The notes under the pieces are model-generated. The model saw only the letters and a program-made list of their open reading frames with translations, was not told the DNA's origin and did not search any database. From assembly GCA_047495785.1 (NCBI GenBank), contig JBLDXI010000054.1:1488001-1552000 (forward strand): a stretch of 64,000 nt of DNA. Reading direction: 5' to 3'. Of this stretch, positions 20,465 to 30,783 are shown in pieces (position 1 is the stretch's first letter; every line of letters starts with the position of its first letter). The position numbers and the translations under genes are program-made. Source of the DNA: Lepidodermella squamata. Lineage: Eukaryota > Gastrotricha.

Positions 20465-21526
20465 ATGCCCATCAACGGTACAGTAGCCTTGCTTGATTTG
20501 TTACTTGCTACGTGTAACATTGATCCGTTGGTGAACTCGCCGAGTGAGCTACTCGGCCAACCTACAGTTGTTCAGCTGGCATTCGCTGCTGACAGGATGC
20601 TGAAAATTGACGATGTCGAAGAAACAATGTCATTGTCTGCGTTTTTCGGCTTCTTATGGCTTGACAATTGCACACAAGAAAATTCGGCTTATTTCAAAAA
20701 TCAGTCTGGCGATCTCGATGGACTGTTTTTTCTCAAAGGCAACGACAAAATTTGGTGGCCAACGGTCATTCATCGAAATAGCCCGAACAACCCAGCTATG
20801 AGTGGCGATGAAATAAGCCGATCAGTCGCGATCAATATTACATTGGGTGCCTATTCAAACCAGATCTATGGTCCTTTCACTTCATACTGTTCGATGCACT
20901 TCTGGCGATTCCCGTACGACACTCAGGAATGTTGCCTTCAATTAATGCTATTAGCGAATTCCAAGTTTGTGGTGATTGGTGACTTACTCTTCCCGAAAGA
21001 GTCGATAAGTAGTAAGTTAATGCCTGAGGGCTCAGTTTGGCAAGCAGTATCACAAGGAGCTCGACTCGGTGATGGAAACTCATCAGCATTTTTCTGCCTA
21101 ACTCTCAAGCGCGATCCGAGTTATGTGATTTCAAATTTGTTCGCCCCAAGCTTCATTCTCACAATTCTGAGCCTGTGCAGCTTCTTCGTACCAGCCGAAT
21201 GCCCGGATAGAGCTGCCTTCGCGGTCACTATAATGCTAGCAATGTTTGTTCTACAATCAGACATGCTGGCAAATCTGCCCAAGACGAGCGAGCCGATCTT
21301 AGCGACTTATTTCCTGTTTGGTCAGATCGTTTTTCAAATGGCTTGCGCTGTCTACGCGGCTGTGATGTGTTCTTTCATCACGTTGTACCCCAGAACGGCG
21401 GCTGTGAAATTTCGATTCCGAAAGACAATATTTCGTGGTTACCTTGTCGTGGATTTCACGGTATTTATACTATTCCTTGCTGCTATGGTCATTTTTTACG
21501 TGTCAATTTTCTTAATCATCAACTAG
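20465..21526 (+). CDS. Cys-loop ligand-gated channel 1 (subtype A)
   Basis: 353 residues, intronless. The frame is open from 20327, but all paralogues start at MPxNGT, so ATG 20465 is chosen and the upstream Met is treated as leader. Features: the WWP tryptophan motif near 98; the Cys-loop with exactly 13 residues between cysteines (CSMHFWRFPYDTQEC); M1 (FILTILSLCSFF), M2 (RAAFAVTIMLAMFVLQS), M3 and M4. In M2 the intracellular end reads PDR where anion channels have PAR, which points to cation selectivity. The M3-M4 loop is only about 18 residues. No vicinal loop-C cysteines are present, so it is not an acetylcholine alpha-type subunit. It is first in a channel-peptide-receptor module. Confidence 0.88.
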   Translation: MPINGTVALLDLLLATCNIDPLVNSPSELLGQPTVVQLAFAADRMLKIDDVEETMSLSAFFGFLWLDNCTQENSAYFKNQSGDLDGLFFLKGNDKIWWPTVIHRNSPNNPAMSGDEISRSVAINITLGAYSNQIYGPFTSYCSMHFWRFPYDTQECCLQLMLLANSKFVVIGDLLFPKESISSKLMPEGSVWQAVSQGARLGDGNSSAFFCLTLKRDPSYVISNLFAPSFILTILSLCSFFVPAECPDRAAFAVTIMLAMFVLQSDMLANLPKTSEPILATYFLFGQIVFQMACAVYAAVMCSFITLYPRTAAVKFRFRKTIFRGYLVVDFTVFILFLAAMVIFYVSIFLIIN

Positions 21527-22070
21527 ACCTGAGTAAATCTTGGCTATACAAACCCCGTGCAGAACTCATTAACATCAGTCGCGTAACATCGAACGATCAG
21601 AACTTCTGCAAAATATAATAAAACAGTATAGTGATATGCTCTAGCCTAGCTTGGAGTCAGTTCAGGCTATATCAAAACGTTTTTGCTGCGCGGCTTGTTC
21701 ATTGCTTCACACAAAATTCGTACTAGTAACGTTCCGCTATACCATGTACTGTGGTGATGGGATATGTGTAGAAGAGAACATTGGGATAAAGCGAACATAT
21801 CACAATAAATAATGCGAATTTAAAGCTTTTTTGAAGCTAATTGAAGGCCGCTCACGAGCGGCGCGTCATTCTGTTCAAACTATCATTCAATTCAATTATT
21901 CCTTTTTGAAATTAGGAAGACGTAAGACCCTTCTGTGTTTCATGAGTTTACCTGTCAGGATGGCTTAATTGGATAGCCAAGTACATGATTATAGATCTAT
22001 CCTCAACAGATTAACATCAAAAGCGCCCGAGAAATAGGTATGTAAGCAAACACTTCTGTATGTTTATTGT

Positions 22071-22128
22071 CAGGCCGGAGGCGTGTTGTATGAATCCTCA
22101 ATCCTAAAAATTAATGCGATTAAAGCAA
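22071..22128 (+). promoter_or_regulatory. Conserved upstream block of the peptide genes, copy 1
   Basis: CAGGCCGGAGGCGTGTTGT, AATCCT repeats and an ATTAATGNGATTAA segment are conserved at 27412 and 30606, each 120-145 bp before a peptide start codon. The ATTA and GATTA cores are homeodomain-type. A TATA-like CATAAAAAG lies at 22182-22190, 67 bp before the ATG. Confidence 0.6.
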
Positions 22129-22256
22129 TGACGAAATGTGAATCTGCCTGGTGGAGGCCAAATGAGTCATTTTATTCAGCGCATAAAAAGCATTGATTCC
22201 TGCGATCGGATGACCATTTTCCGGGTTGTTATCTCTATTTACTTTTTCCGGTGGAA

Positions 22257-22586
22257 ATGTGCGGAGTCTTATTAGCCGGTCTAACAACTGCCCTTGCCGT
22301 GCTGGAAGTAATCAATGGCTATCCCCTGCAGCAACCATCCGGGGAGGATTATTTTCCAGTTTTCATCACTCGAGAAAATCCTGCGATTGAAACTACAGGC
22401 AATTTTCTTGTTGAAAAATCCGCGGCTATGGATCGTCATTCTGCACTATTGGGACCATCGAACATCTTCGAACCAACCGAGATAAGCAATGTATTCCGGT
22501 TTCCAACCCCAACTACCAATTTCAAATTGTCGTACCTCAACGGTTTGATGGCGCCTTTGCAATCTTACTATATGTCCAGGGAGTAA
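22257..22586 (+). CDS. Small secreted peptide precursor, copy 1
   Basis: 109 residues. ATG 22257 is chosen because all three copies share MC-x-VLLAGL there. A signal peptide (VLLAGLTTALAVLEVINGYP) leads to an acidic mature region (GEDYFPVF) without cysteines or dibasic cleavage sites. The C-terminal segment NFKLSYLNGLMAPLQSYY plus MSRE is identical to copy 3 while the middle varies. I recognise no family. A seven-helix receptor gene follows 1.4 kb downstream, as it does after copy 3. Possible roles are a peptide ligand, pheromone or epithelial secretion. Lack of processing sites argues against a classical neuropeptide precursor; the whole chain may be active. Confidence 0.75.
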   Translation: MCGVLLAGLTTALAVLEVINGYPLQQPSGEDYFPVFITRENPAIETTGNFLVEKSAAMDRHSALLGPSNIFEPTEISNVFRFPTPTTNFKLSYLNGLMAPLQSYYMSRE

Positions 22587-22767
22587 TATTGTTTGAATTG
22601 GTCGACATATCGAGACTGGACCCACGACCTTCTTAATTTAAATAAATGTCAAGTGAATAGAGGCTAAACACTAATGGACAAGCTTAGATCACGTGTTAGC
22701 TATGTTGATAATTAAGCCCGTGATTTCGAGTTTCGAGACAATGCCTACCTTAAGAGATCCGGATATA

Positions 22768-23375
22768 CAGTAAAAGTTGTGTAAACCGGAGTAGTCTTAA
22801 CCGGAAATTCTCTAAACCGGACGGATTTCAGTGGCTCTTGCAGAAAGTTTGCACTTTACATTATCAACTTGTCGTCTGAACCGGACTCTGTAAACCGGAC
22901 GTTTCCTAATTCGAAGCGATTTTTAGGGAAGGTTAAAAAGTCCGGTTTAGATCACTTTTCTTTGTTTTTCGTCATTTTCATTGCGGTTGGAAGCGTTAAC
23001 TTTGGGGTTGCTCATGAATGATAGCCAAAGCTTGGATGATCCACTGCGCCACTTCCTCTTATGAAATATGACGACGATTAAGTCATTTTGGTGAATAATT
23101 CCGGGAAAAGATATACGATATCACTTGTTACAAGGTCTAATTCATCGGTGAATACCTAAATCAAGGTAAGGGATTGGGATTATGGGTGTTTCAGGAAATG
23201 GGCGCCGATGGACAGGAAATAGAGAATTTAAATTTCTTGAATCTGATATTAACCGTATCATAAAACATTGATTTCCTAAGCTGGACTTAGTTCGGTGGTC
23301 ATTTAGACCAGATTTGCTCTAAACCGGATGATTTTGCCTGGCGCGCTGCTAGTCCGGTTCACACGACTTATACTG
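22768..23375. mobile_element. Short pogo-like non-autonomous element (608 bp)
   Basis: The tips are CAGTAAAAGTTGTGTAAACC and the near complement of GTGTGAACCGGAC ending ACTG, flanked by TA on both sides. The interior has several AACCGGA and TCCGGTTTA copies. It is homologous to 56175-56659. The paralogous module has an uninterrupted site at about 31361-31367 (GGATATC), so this copy inserted after the module was duplicated. It has no coding capacity. Confidence 0.85.
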
Positions 23376-23898
23376 TATCTGCAAACTTCACAAAGCAAGG
23401 CAAAACCCGACAAGTAAGGTATGACGAGTTGATGGCCTTAATAAAGACATTAGAAAATGACGTCCGGTGTTGCCTGCTTTATCCCATGGTTCGCTGAAAA
23501 GTCGCCAAAATAGTTCCTAAATTCCATTACTTTTGCAGACTTCCCTTGTCATTCCTAATCAACCAGTGTAGCTCGTTGATGTTCAAATACGAATCTAGAT
23601 TGCGAGCTATCCACAGTGCCACGTTTAATTTATGTTAGACCGACGCCTGATGGTAACTTCTTTGAGAATAGTCTTTATTCATCTATCGATGGAGCTTGGG
23701 AACTGCTGTTTGCTCGTATGATGTCCTGATCAAGTGCGAAGTTCCTGAAATAAGCCTTATAAGTGATGGCAAAGAAAGTGCGAAAACGTCCATACGCTCC
23801 AGCCATGGTAGTTTAATTTTAGATCTTCAGAGCGGAGGTAAACGGCAGAAGAACGCCAACCCCGAAACGTCAATTAGGCCCTATTGGCGGGACTTAAT

Positions 23899-23931
23899 TT
23901 AATGTTTACAAGTCACAGAATATTTAAGGCT
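23899..23931 (+). promoter_or_regulatory. Conserved proximal promoter of receptor copy A
   Basis: AATGTTTACAAGTCACAGAA followed by TATTTAAGG is nearly identical at 31865-31897 ahead of receptor copy B, 40-50 bp before each ATG. TATTTAA is a TATA-like candidate and TGTTTAC a forkhead-type core. Confidence 0.5.
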
Positions 23932-23977
23932 GCTGAAAGTGACCTAAGAGAATTTCGCAGTCAAGTCAACTGAAAAT

Positions 23978-25229
23978 ATGAATACTACGCTCAACTCCTC
24001 TTCGGCCGGCAACATTCTCCTCAACTCTGGATGGATGCTGGCTGTAATACCCGGCCGGGACTTGGACACTCCGAGACCTTATTTCATTGCTGGATGCTAC
24101 CACGATTTCAGCGCTAAGACAGCGCAAGATCGCCTGCTGTATATCGGCCCCACCGTTTTTCTGGCGGTCTTAGCCATAATATCAAATATCGTCAGCATCC
24201 TACTCGATTTTAAACGCAAACTCAACCGCGACTTCATGATTTTATGCTCGATTTTCGCAGTGCGCAACATAATTTTCGCTGCTAATCTTGGTGCAACGAT
24301 GCTAATACCTTATAGGACAGGATTTTGGGAAGCTAGCTCCGAGGCTTGTTCTATAGCTCTTTGGATTGACGTCAGCATCGGGGCGTACGGCTGTTTCCTA
24401 AACATGATGATAAGCTCTGAAAGACGGTCTTGCATCCTCTTGGCCACCCGATACCAATCTAAAACGAAGAAAGTAGGAAAAGTTGATTCAAACAATTCAT
24501 GAATTAGGAATTTTATTCTAAAACAGTTATTAGCATGGGCTGTCCTTGGGTTCCTGGTATGTAGTCTAGCTGGCTGTGTAGTGACAGTTTGGCCATATCA
24601 ATCGCTGAGTTTGCAGTACCTTGTAGTTCCCGGCTACAACAACAACACGGCGGTGCCAATTTGCAGCACCTTCGACCTTACTTTCATAGGGTCCACCGAT
24701 ACGCTTGTCTTCTTAGTGACCTACAACCTGTGCTTCGCTCAAGCTACGACGGTCGTGCTGGCTCAAAACTACTGGTATGAGCGCTCGAGGTTATACAGAA
24801 TAGTCGATATTCTTTCTTTTATTCAGGGCTATTTTTTCGCATTATCGATGCCTCAGAAGATCTACTATGGAAATGAAGCGACCATCAACAGATAGCAGCA
24901 GGGACAAACTTTTGATAGCTCGGCAAAAGCGAGAACTTTTCATTGCAGAGCAGTGGTTCGCGGCATTCCTGGTCTACTTTGTCTGCAATCTGCCATGCTC
25001 ACTGCATTTTATACTTCAGCTGTTCTACAACGGCATTGGACCGCGTTACGCCACAAGTTGGACCCTCAAAATCGGCAATATGTGCCTGCTGGCTGAAATG
25101 AGCGTTTCAGTGCTGATTCGTAACATTCGGCCCAAGCCGTGGGGAAGATTTAAACTGCTATGGCAAGCACTGAAGGCGAAGTCTACATTTTCTGTTTTAT
25201 TTCGGCGAACTGTTGCTGTATCAGGATAG
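23978..25229 (+). CDS. Seven-helix (rhodopsin-like) receptor, copy A
   Basis: Exons 23978-24472, 24527-24789 and 24827-25229 give 386 residues; introns are 54 and 37 nt. The N-terminus has N-glycosylation sites (NTT, NSS). Helices: 1 about 54-78, 2 about 85-110, 3 about 121-147 ending SERR in the DRY position, 4 starting LLAWAVLGFLVC, 5 (TLVFLVTYNLCFAQ), 6 (FAAFLVYFVCNLPCSL), 7 (LKIGNMCLLAEMSVSVLI). Cysteines before helix 3 and in loop 2 (PICSTF) could form the usual bridge. No NPxxY motif is seen. The splice model is backed by copy B, where intron 2 is 2 nt shorter but both flanking frames are kept. The ligand is unknown; linkage to the peptide gene makes that peptide a candidate. Confidence 0.8.
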
Positions 25230-26293
25230 CGATTGGTGAATGCGGAATCCTAACGCCATCAGATAAAACAATCATTTGTTTGAGCGTGGACCCTCTTATC
25301 GGCCTGAAACGTCTTTTGGATTATTTTGCCCCGAGACTATTTTATATTGTTTTGTATTTTACTCCAGATTAATGACATGAGAAACCGTTTTAGCAGTAAC
25401 TTCAGTCGAGTTTTACCATGTTTAATAAAATGTAGCAATAAATGTTTCAATCAACGTCGACGGGCTGAATTGGAGCGCAGATCAAGGGCCATGATCAGAA
25501 GAAAGCCTGAAAGCTAGGCTACAAAGTTCAGGATACACATTAGCTAAATGGCTGAAGTTGGATACATTCCATACATAGGATACATAGGAGGGAAGGGGTA
25601 CATAGTAACAAGAAATAACATGAACACCAATCCACCAATTCCACGGCAAGGTAAAAGATAACCATGAAGTGCAGCCGTCAGAAATTGAAATTTGACCGCG
25701 CCCTTCAAGGATACGCTTCTCCAGGAACGCATCTCTGCTGACGTAAGATATTGCTATTTCATCGGCCCTCGACGGCGTCGACGGTGATGCGGGAGACAGC
25801 TATGAGACTTGTGATCTCGAGGAGCCGCGATAAGACGCTCAGCGTGGCTCAGCGTGATTGAAGTTCCGACAATAGAATAACGAAATGGGCGCGGTGCATT
25901 TGATGGGCAAACAATCTAACATTCAGTTTTTACCACCGATTTTGCAAGCGACTAAAACGCCATTCACGCCATTAGTTCCTATTCTGGGAGATCTGTTATG
26001 GCGCCCACGGCAAATAAATTCGCACTCCTAATAATCGTAGTACTACACTGGTAAAGGAAAATTTACTTACTTTATTCATATTAACCGAATAGTTAATATT
26101 TTATCAATGGAACATTTCTCATTTTTTTAAGGCTTCTGGTATTTCGGAACTGCTGTTAAAACAAAAACGCATTGCCAAATGTCAAACAGCAATCGTCCTC
26201 AGGTGGGTGCAACGGGTTATAAGCTAAAGTCTAACTTATTTTATCGTTTAATTTTCTCTCATTTTTCCGAAAAACTCAATTCAAAACATTACC
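25230..26293. other. Spacer; duplicated segment at about 26038-26250
   Basis: No gene is seen. The last 210 bp (ACTACACTGGTAAAGGAAAA, ATTAACCGAATAG, CTGCTGTTAAAACAAAAAC) match 28830-29060, marking a duplication boundary. They include the upstream region of the small cysteine-rich gene at 26294. Confidence 0.55.
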
Positions 26294-26572
26294 ATGGCAG
26301 TAAAGCTTGTTTTCATCTTCGCACTTCTCATCGGTGCTGTTTGTGAGTTGGTTTTCTCGAACAATTGAAGTGCTTAACTTTCTTTTGATACACAGCCGCC
26401 AGCTACCGATGGAGTGAAAAGAGTTGTCTCGCCAATAACTGGTCCAACGTCATCATGCGAGTACCAAGTACCAGGATCAAAATCGCGTCATCAGTGCACT
26501 ATGCTATGCGACTATGATCGTAAATGCAAGGCATTCTGGCACACCAGGCCCGTTAGCAGAGGCGACTGCTAA
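26294..26572 (+). CDS. Small secreted cysteine-rich peptide, PAN/apple-like
   Basis: Two short exons, 26294-26342 and 26403-26572, give 72 residues. Exon 1 encodes a signal peptide (MAVKLVFIFALLIGAV). The acceptor at CCGCCAG (26402) keeps frame; the mature part holds five cysteines in QCTMLCDYDRKCKAFWH and nearby, the C-x3-C-x5-C and CKAF pattern of PAN/apple domains, here shortened. A competing acceptor 7 bp upstream (ACACAG) would give a different, cysteine-poor frame of about 50 residues, so RNA is needed to decide. Likely secreted, role unknown. It sits between the first receptor module and the dead peptide copy. Confidence 0.5.
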
Positions 26573-26822
26573 CTGCTTACCTATTGCGCTAATGGTTCAT
26601 CGTACAGAGGCCCTGATGGCCACTACATCAGAATTTGAGCGTTACGCCGGCACGAATTCTGGCGAGAAAGAGAACATTGTGAGAGAAGAGAGAATAATTG
26701 CGCCAATAGAGGCTGCCAATAGAGGTCAATAAAGATAAGATTGTAATACTACCTTTACGGATTTACTTACATGAAAAACCACAAGTAGCTGATATAAAGC
26801 TCAAATTTATCAAGTCAAAAGA

Positions 26823-27158
26823 ATGCTCCAGATCGGAAGAAAGCTCCATGAACAAGAGCGCTGTTCTCCGTTGTTCACGTCATATTTTGAAGAACAAGGA
26901 TGAGCGCGATTTCCTATCGTTGTCAAAAAAACACCTACATTTTGAGATGGACAACCCAAGCGTTGTTACGATGCAAAACCTCTTTTTCACGATGATTTCA
27001 TTTATTTTGATGCGATCAAGACTGAGCAGCCATTGCCGACCTTAAATCATATACCACGCGAAAGAGCAGCTCTCGTTATATATGCATGCAATTCGGTGGA
27101 AAACGGAGATATCAGTTTTGAGAAAGCAGTCGATTTAATAATGAAGATCAATTTTTAG
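26823..27158 (+). pseudogene. Probable broken gene of unknown family
   Basis: One frame from ATG 26823 to the stop at 27156 reads as protein-like sequence interrupted by two in-frame TGA codons (at about 26901 and 26958). The final 70 residues are the best part: DDFIYFDAIKTEQPLP, IPRERAALVIYAC and FEKAVDLIMKINF. The helical, charged end looks coding, but I recognise no family and no intact copy is present. Confidence 0.35.
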
Positions 27159-27411
27159 CTTGAGTGCTTACTCTGATCATTTTTCTCTATAGTCGGTAAT
27201 TGAGTTCAAACTAAGATTTGATTATTCCTCTTGTAAATAGCGTAGGACCCTTCTGTGGCATGAGATTACCTGTCACGGTAGCTTATACTAATAGGATAGC
27301 GGCAGTACTAGTTGATGATAACCACACATTGAACATGGACCTGTCACTCGACAAATGAACATGAAATGGCCGATGAATATGTAACCATGCATTGTTGTCT
27401 GTTCCTTAGGT

Positions 27412-27465
27412 CAAGCCGGAGGCGTGTTGTCGGAATCCTGAATCCTAAAATTAATGAGATTAAAC
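27412..27465 (+). promoter_or_regulatory. Conserved upstream block of the peptide genes, copy 2
   Basis: CAAGCCGGAGGCGTGTTGT and the AATCCT/ATTAATGAGATTAA segment match the blocks at 22071 and 30606, although the gene behind it is dead. Confidence 0.6.
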
Positions 27466-27555
27466 CAATGATGACTGTAAAGCTGTTTTCTTCATAAGAA
27501 GCGATTGTTTTGGGATAAAATGATCAGGTTTCGCGCTGTTATCCTTCGGATGACA

Positions 27556-27896
27556 ATGTGCTGAGTCTTGTTAGCCGGGCTAGCGACAGCCTTAACCGTG
27601 CTAATGACGATCAATGGCTATCCCCTGCAACGAACATTCGATTCACCCGGAGAGGAATATTTTCCTGTTTGCAGGCTTCAAGAATACCCTGCAGCTGAAG
27701 CAGCGGACAGTTTTCGTGCCGAGAAATCACGGTCTCGCCTTCTTGCTGTGGAACGTCATTCTACACTATCGGGACCAGCGAACATTTTCGAAGCAACAAT
27801 TTTGTTTGGTTTCCAGCCCCAATTACCAATTTCAAATTGTCTTACCTCAATGGTTTGATGGCGCCTTTAAAATCTTACTACATGTCCAGGGAGTAA
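27556..27896 (+). pseudogene. Dead copy of the secreted peptide gene (copy 2)
   Basis: It aligns end to end with copies 1 and 3, but codon 3 after the conserved ATG is TGA (CGA in copy 3, a CpG-type change). A frame shift follows in the region before the conserved C-terminus, after which NFKLSYLNGLMAPL and the MSRE end read in another frame. Both breaks agree on loss of function. No receptor gene follows it. Confidence 0.8.
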
Positions 27897-29083
27897 CTGA
27901 CTTTCGAAACTTGTTTGGGTGTGTCGATAAGTCGAGATGAAACGCAATACTTCGTGGAATGCCTAAAATTCAAGTCTATTTTTGTACAAAAATTTCGGCT
28001 CGATGCCTTAAATTTTCCAGGTCAAATTTCAGTGAATGCTTAAAATTCTTAAAATTCGGAGAACCGAAACCTTGGAAAAGTAGTGAGTCCGAAGATTGCT
28101 GCGATGAAGGTTGTACGCAAGGCAGCTATAAGTGAGATGCCTGGTTCCTAAACTGAAAGACTTGAACTTTATTTGGCGTGGAAGCGTCCTCTACATGATT
28201 GTAGTACATAATAAGGCATAAGTATTTGGCACAAACACTCGAGTGCCATTGCTGGTAGAAGGCAGAAGGGTCGCAGCGCCGTATAGGGTGTGAACAAGAG
28301 GGCGTGATGTTTTGAACTTTTGCACCATGTGACACTGCAAGCTCCATTGGCACCTTACTGACCTAGACGAGTGTCGTGCGGCTCCGCTCGATTATTGCTT
28401 ACCGAAATGATTGGGTGGTCGCGATGAAGGATCGACAATCGAGGGTATGACTGACACCGAACCGGAGGAGTGTAGCGGTCAAGTGCTCTGCTCGGTTAAA
28501 CACGCGCCGTTCGCTGCCATTCTGAGAGATTTCACTCTCGCACGACTCGCACAGTCATCTCCAGCCCGTTTATTCACTTGGAAATGGTTGAATCGCAAAT
28601 TGATCGTTGTTTTTAGCTCCCTCAAATGATTGAGTTTAAAGACTTGTTGTTTGCGATCCGTTGATTTCACGACAATGGGCGATTATTTCGAATAACAGGC
28701 GAGAGTCCTCTTTCGAACGGAAGTAGCCAAGTGGAAAAATTTCTCAATTGAAATTTTGATGAAATGGCAGGTTAACAGCTTTAACCTGAATTTCTTGGAC
28801 ACGCTGTAAATTTACATTACTGCTAACTACTACACTGATGAAGGAAAAGTTCGCAGTAAGTAAATTTTCTATTATCGGTGGCGTTCTTCCCTTATATTAA
28901 CCGAATAGCTTATTTTTCAAATGAATAATTCGCATTTATTCTTGTGTTTGAAAAAGCTCTAGGTATTTTCCGACTGCTGTTAAAACAAAAACATCGTTGT
29001 CAAATGCCAAATAGCAATGGAGCCCTGGTGGCTACTGGGATAAAGTTTGAGCTATAACTTGGATTCGCCCAGGATCCCCAGGA
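27897..29083. other. Spacer with a transposon-tip relic and a duplication boundary
   Basis: No convincing gene. GGACACGCTGTA at 28795-28806 is a CAGCGTGTCC-type tip like those at 5709, 9935 and 55901. From 28830 to about 29060 the sequence matches 26038-26250, the region ahead of the cysteine-rich peptide gene, then jumps to channel sequence at about 29084. Confidence 0.5.
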
Positions 29084-29899
29084 GAAAATTCAGCTTATTT
29101 AAAAAACCAGTCTGGCAATCTCGATACAATGTTTTTCCTCAAAGGCAACGACCGAATTTGGTGGCCGACATTCATTCATCGCAATAGCCCAAACAATCCA
29201 GCTATGAGCGGGGATGAAATAAGCCGATCTGTCTCGATTAATATTACATCAGGTGGCTACGCAAACCAGATATTAGGTCCCTTCATTTCATATTGTTCGA
29301 TGCACTTCTGGGGATTTCCGTACGATACCCAGGAGTGTTGCCTTCAATTCACCCTAGTAGCTTTTCCGAAGTTTGTGGTGATAGGTGGCCTGCTCTTTCC
29401 GAAAAATGCACTAGTCAGCAACTTTATGCCTGAGGGTTCAGATTGGCAAGTGGTTTCCCACGAAGCTCGACTCGGCAAAGATAATGTAACAGCGTTCTTC
29501 TGCTTAACTCTCAAGCATGATCCAAGTTATGTGGTTTCGAATTTGTTCTCGCCAAGCTTCATCCTGACTATTCTCAGCCTGTGCAGCTTCTTCGTACCAG
29601 CCGAATGCCCGAATAGAGCTGCTTTCGCAGTCACAATATTGCTTGCAATGTTCGTTCTGCAGTCCGAAATGCTGGCGAATCTGCCCAAGACAAGCGAGCC
29701 GATCATTGCGACTTACTTTATCTTTGGGCAAATTGTTTTTCAAATGGCTTGTAGTGTTTACGCTGCTGTGATGTGTTCTTTCATCACGTTGTACCCTAAA
29801 ATAGCGGCTGTAAAATTTCGATTTCGACAGACGATATTTCGTAGCTACCTTGTCGTGGATTTCGCGGTATTGTATGACAATCGCGAAATGACAACCTAA
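29084..29899 (+). pseudogene. Truncated Cys-loop channel 2 (subtype A)
   Basis: The coding match begins at residue ~75 of the family (ENSAYLKNQSGNLD); the first quarter is missing and replaced by sequence copied from ahead of the cysteine-rich gene. The Cys-loop (CSMHFWGFPYDTQEC), M1, M2 and M3 are intact, but M4 is cut: after VVDFAV the frame ends in LYDNREMTT. Without M4 and the N-terminal strands a working channel is unlikely. It holds the position in module 2 that channel 1 holds in module 1. Confidence 0.85.
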
Positions 29900-30605
29900 C
29901 ATGACTTTTAGAAATTCTGACAATCACATTTGCGAAAAGCTAACTATGGAATTTAAAAAACCCCTGCTAGCAAGAGTTTTCTCCTTTCCAGCCTGTTGAG
30001 TTTGAAACTGGATGCCGGATTTAATACGAATGAACGCGTCATCCATAGTGATTTTACTTTTGTGAAATGAAATGAAATGATTTATTTGTTTCTCTCCCTC
30101 GCGACTAAACGTCTATACCCTTTCGGGTTTTGAGGAAGGCGAAGGCAAGACAAACCAAAAGGAAAAATTTAGTCACCCTCCCCCACAGCCGAGAAAATCT
30201 TACTTTTGTTATAAAATTCAAAATCTTCAGTCAAATCCAGTCAACAGTTTTTTCGGAAATTTCGGTTACATTAACTTTTTTACTTTTTTGATATTCGGAA
30301 TGTCATTTTGGAGAGTAGATTGATGAAAAATTCTGCAAATTTCAAGCTTTTATTTGAGACCGATAGCTAGTCGCTCACATCACGGTTCCGTAATTCTGTT
30401 CAAATTATTAAGATTTCAATTATTCCTTTTACAAATTAGCGTAAGCCCCTTTTTGTGCCACTGTAACCTGTCAGAATAGCTTACTAATTGGATGTTAGCA
30501 GAAGTGCTAACTGATGATAATCATACATGGACCTGTCGTTCATCAGATGAACATCAAAGACGCCCGAGAAATATGTACCCAGGCACTACTGTGTGTACCT
30601 CAGGT
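29900..30605. other. Spacer between channel 2 relic and peptide copy 3
   Basis: No gene. A short GAAAT repeat (30066-30080) precedes about 250 bp homologous to 21840-22070 (TGAACATCAAA, GCCCGAGAAATA). Confidence 0.5.
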
Positions 30606-30660
30606 CAGGCCGGAGGCGTGTTGTCTGAATCCTGAATCCTGAAAATTAATGAGATTAAAA
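30606..30660 (+). promoter_or_regulatory. Conserved upstream block of the peptide genes, copy 3
   Basis: The same block as at 22071: CAGGCCGGAGGCGTGTTGT, TGAATCCTGAATCCT and AATTAATGAGATTAA. A TATA-like ATAAAAAG follows at 30711-30718, 66 bp before the chosen ATG. Confidence 0.6.
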
Positions 30661-30783
30661 CCATGACGAAATGTGATTGTCTTCTGGGGGTCAAATTAGT
30701 CATTTTCTTCATAAAAAGGCGATTGGTTTTGCGATAAGGTGATCATTTTCGGGCAGTTATCCTTCTGATTTTTTCTGATGGCA

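Noticed and set aside
22071-22190. Bacterial-style operon or ribosome-site reading of the clustered genes
   Set aside because: Spliced introns, signal peptides and receptor families show animal nuclear DNA; bacterial signals do not apply.
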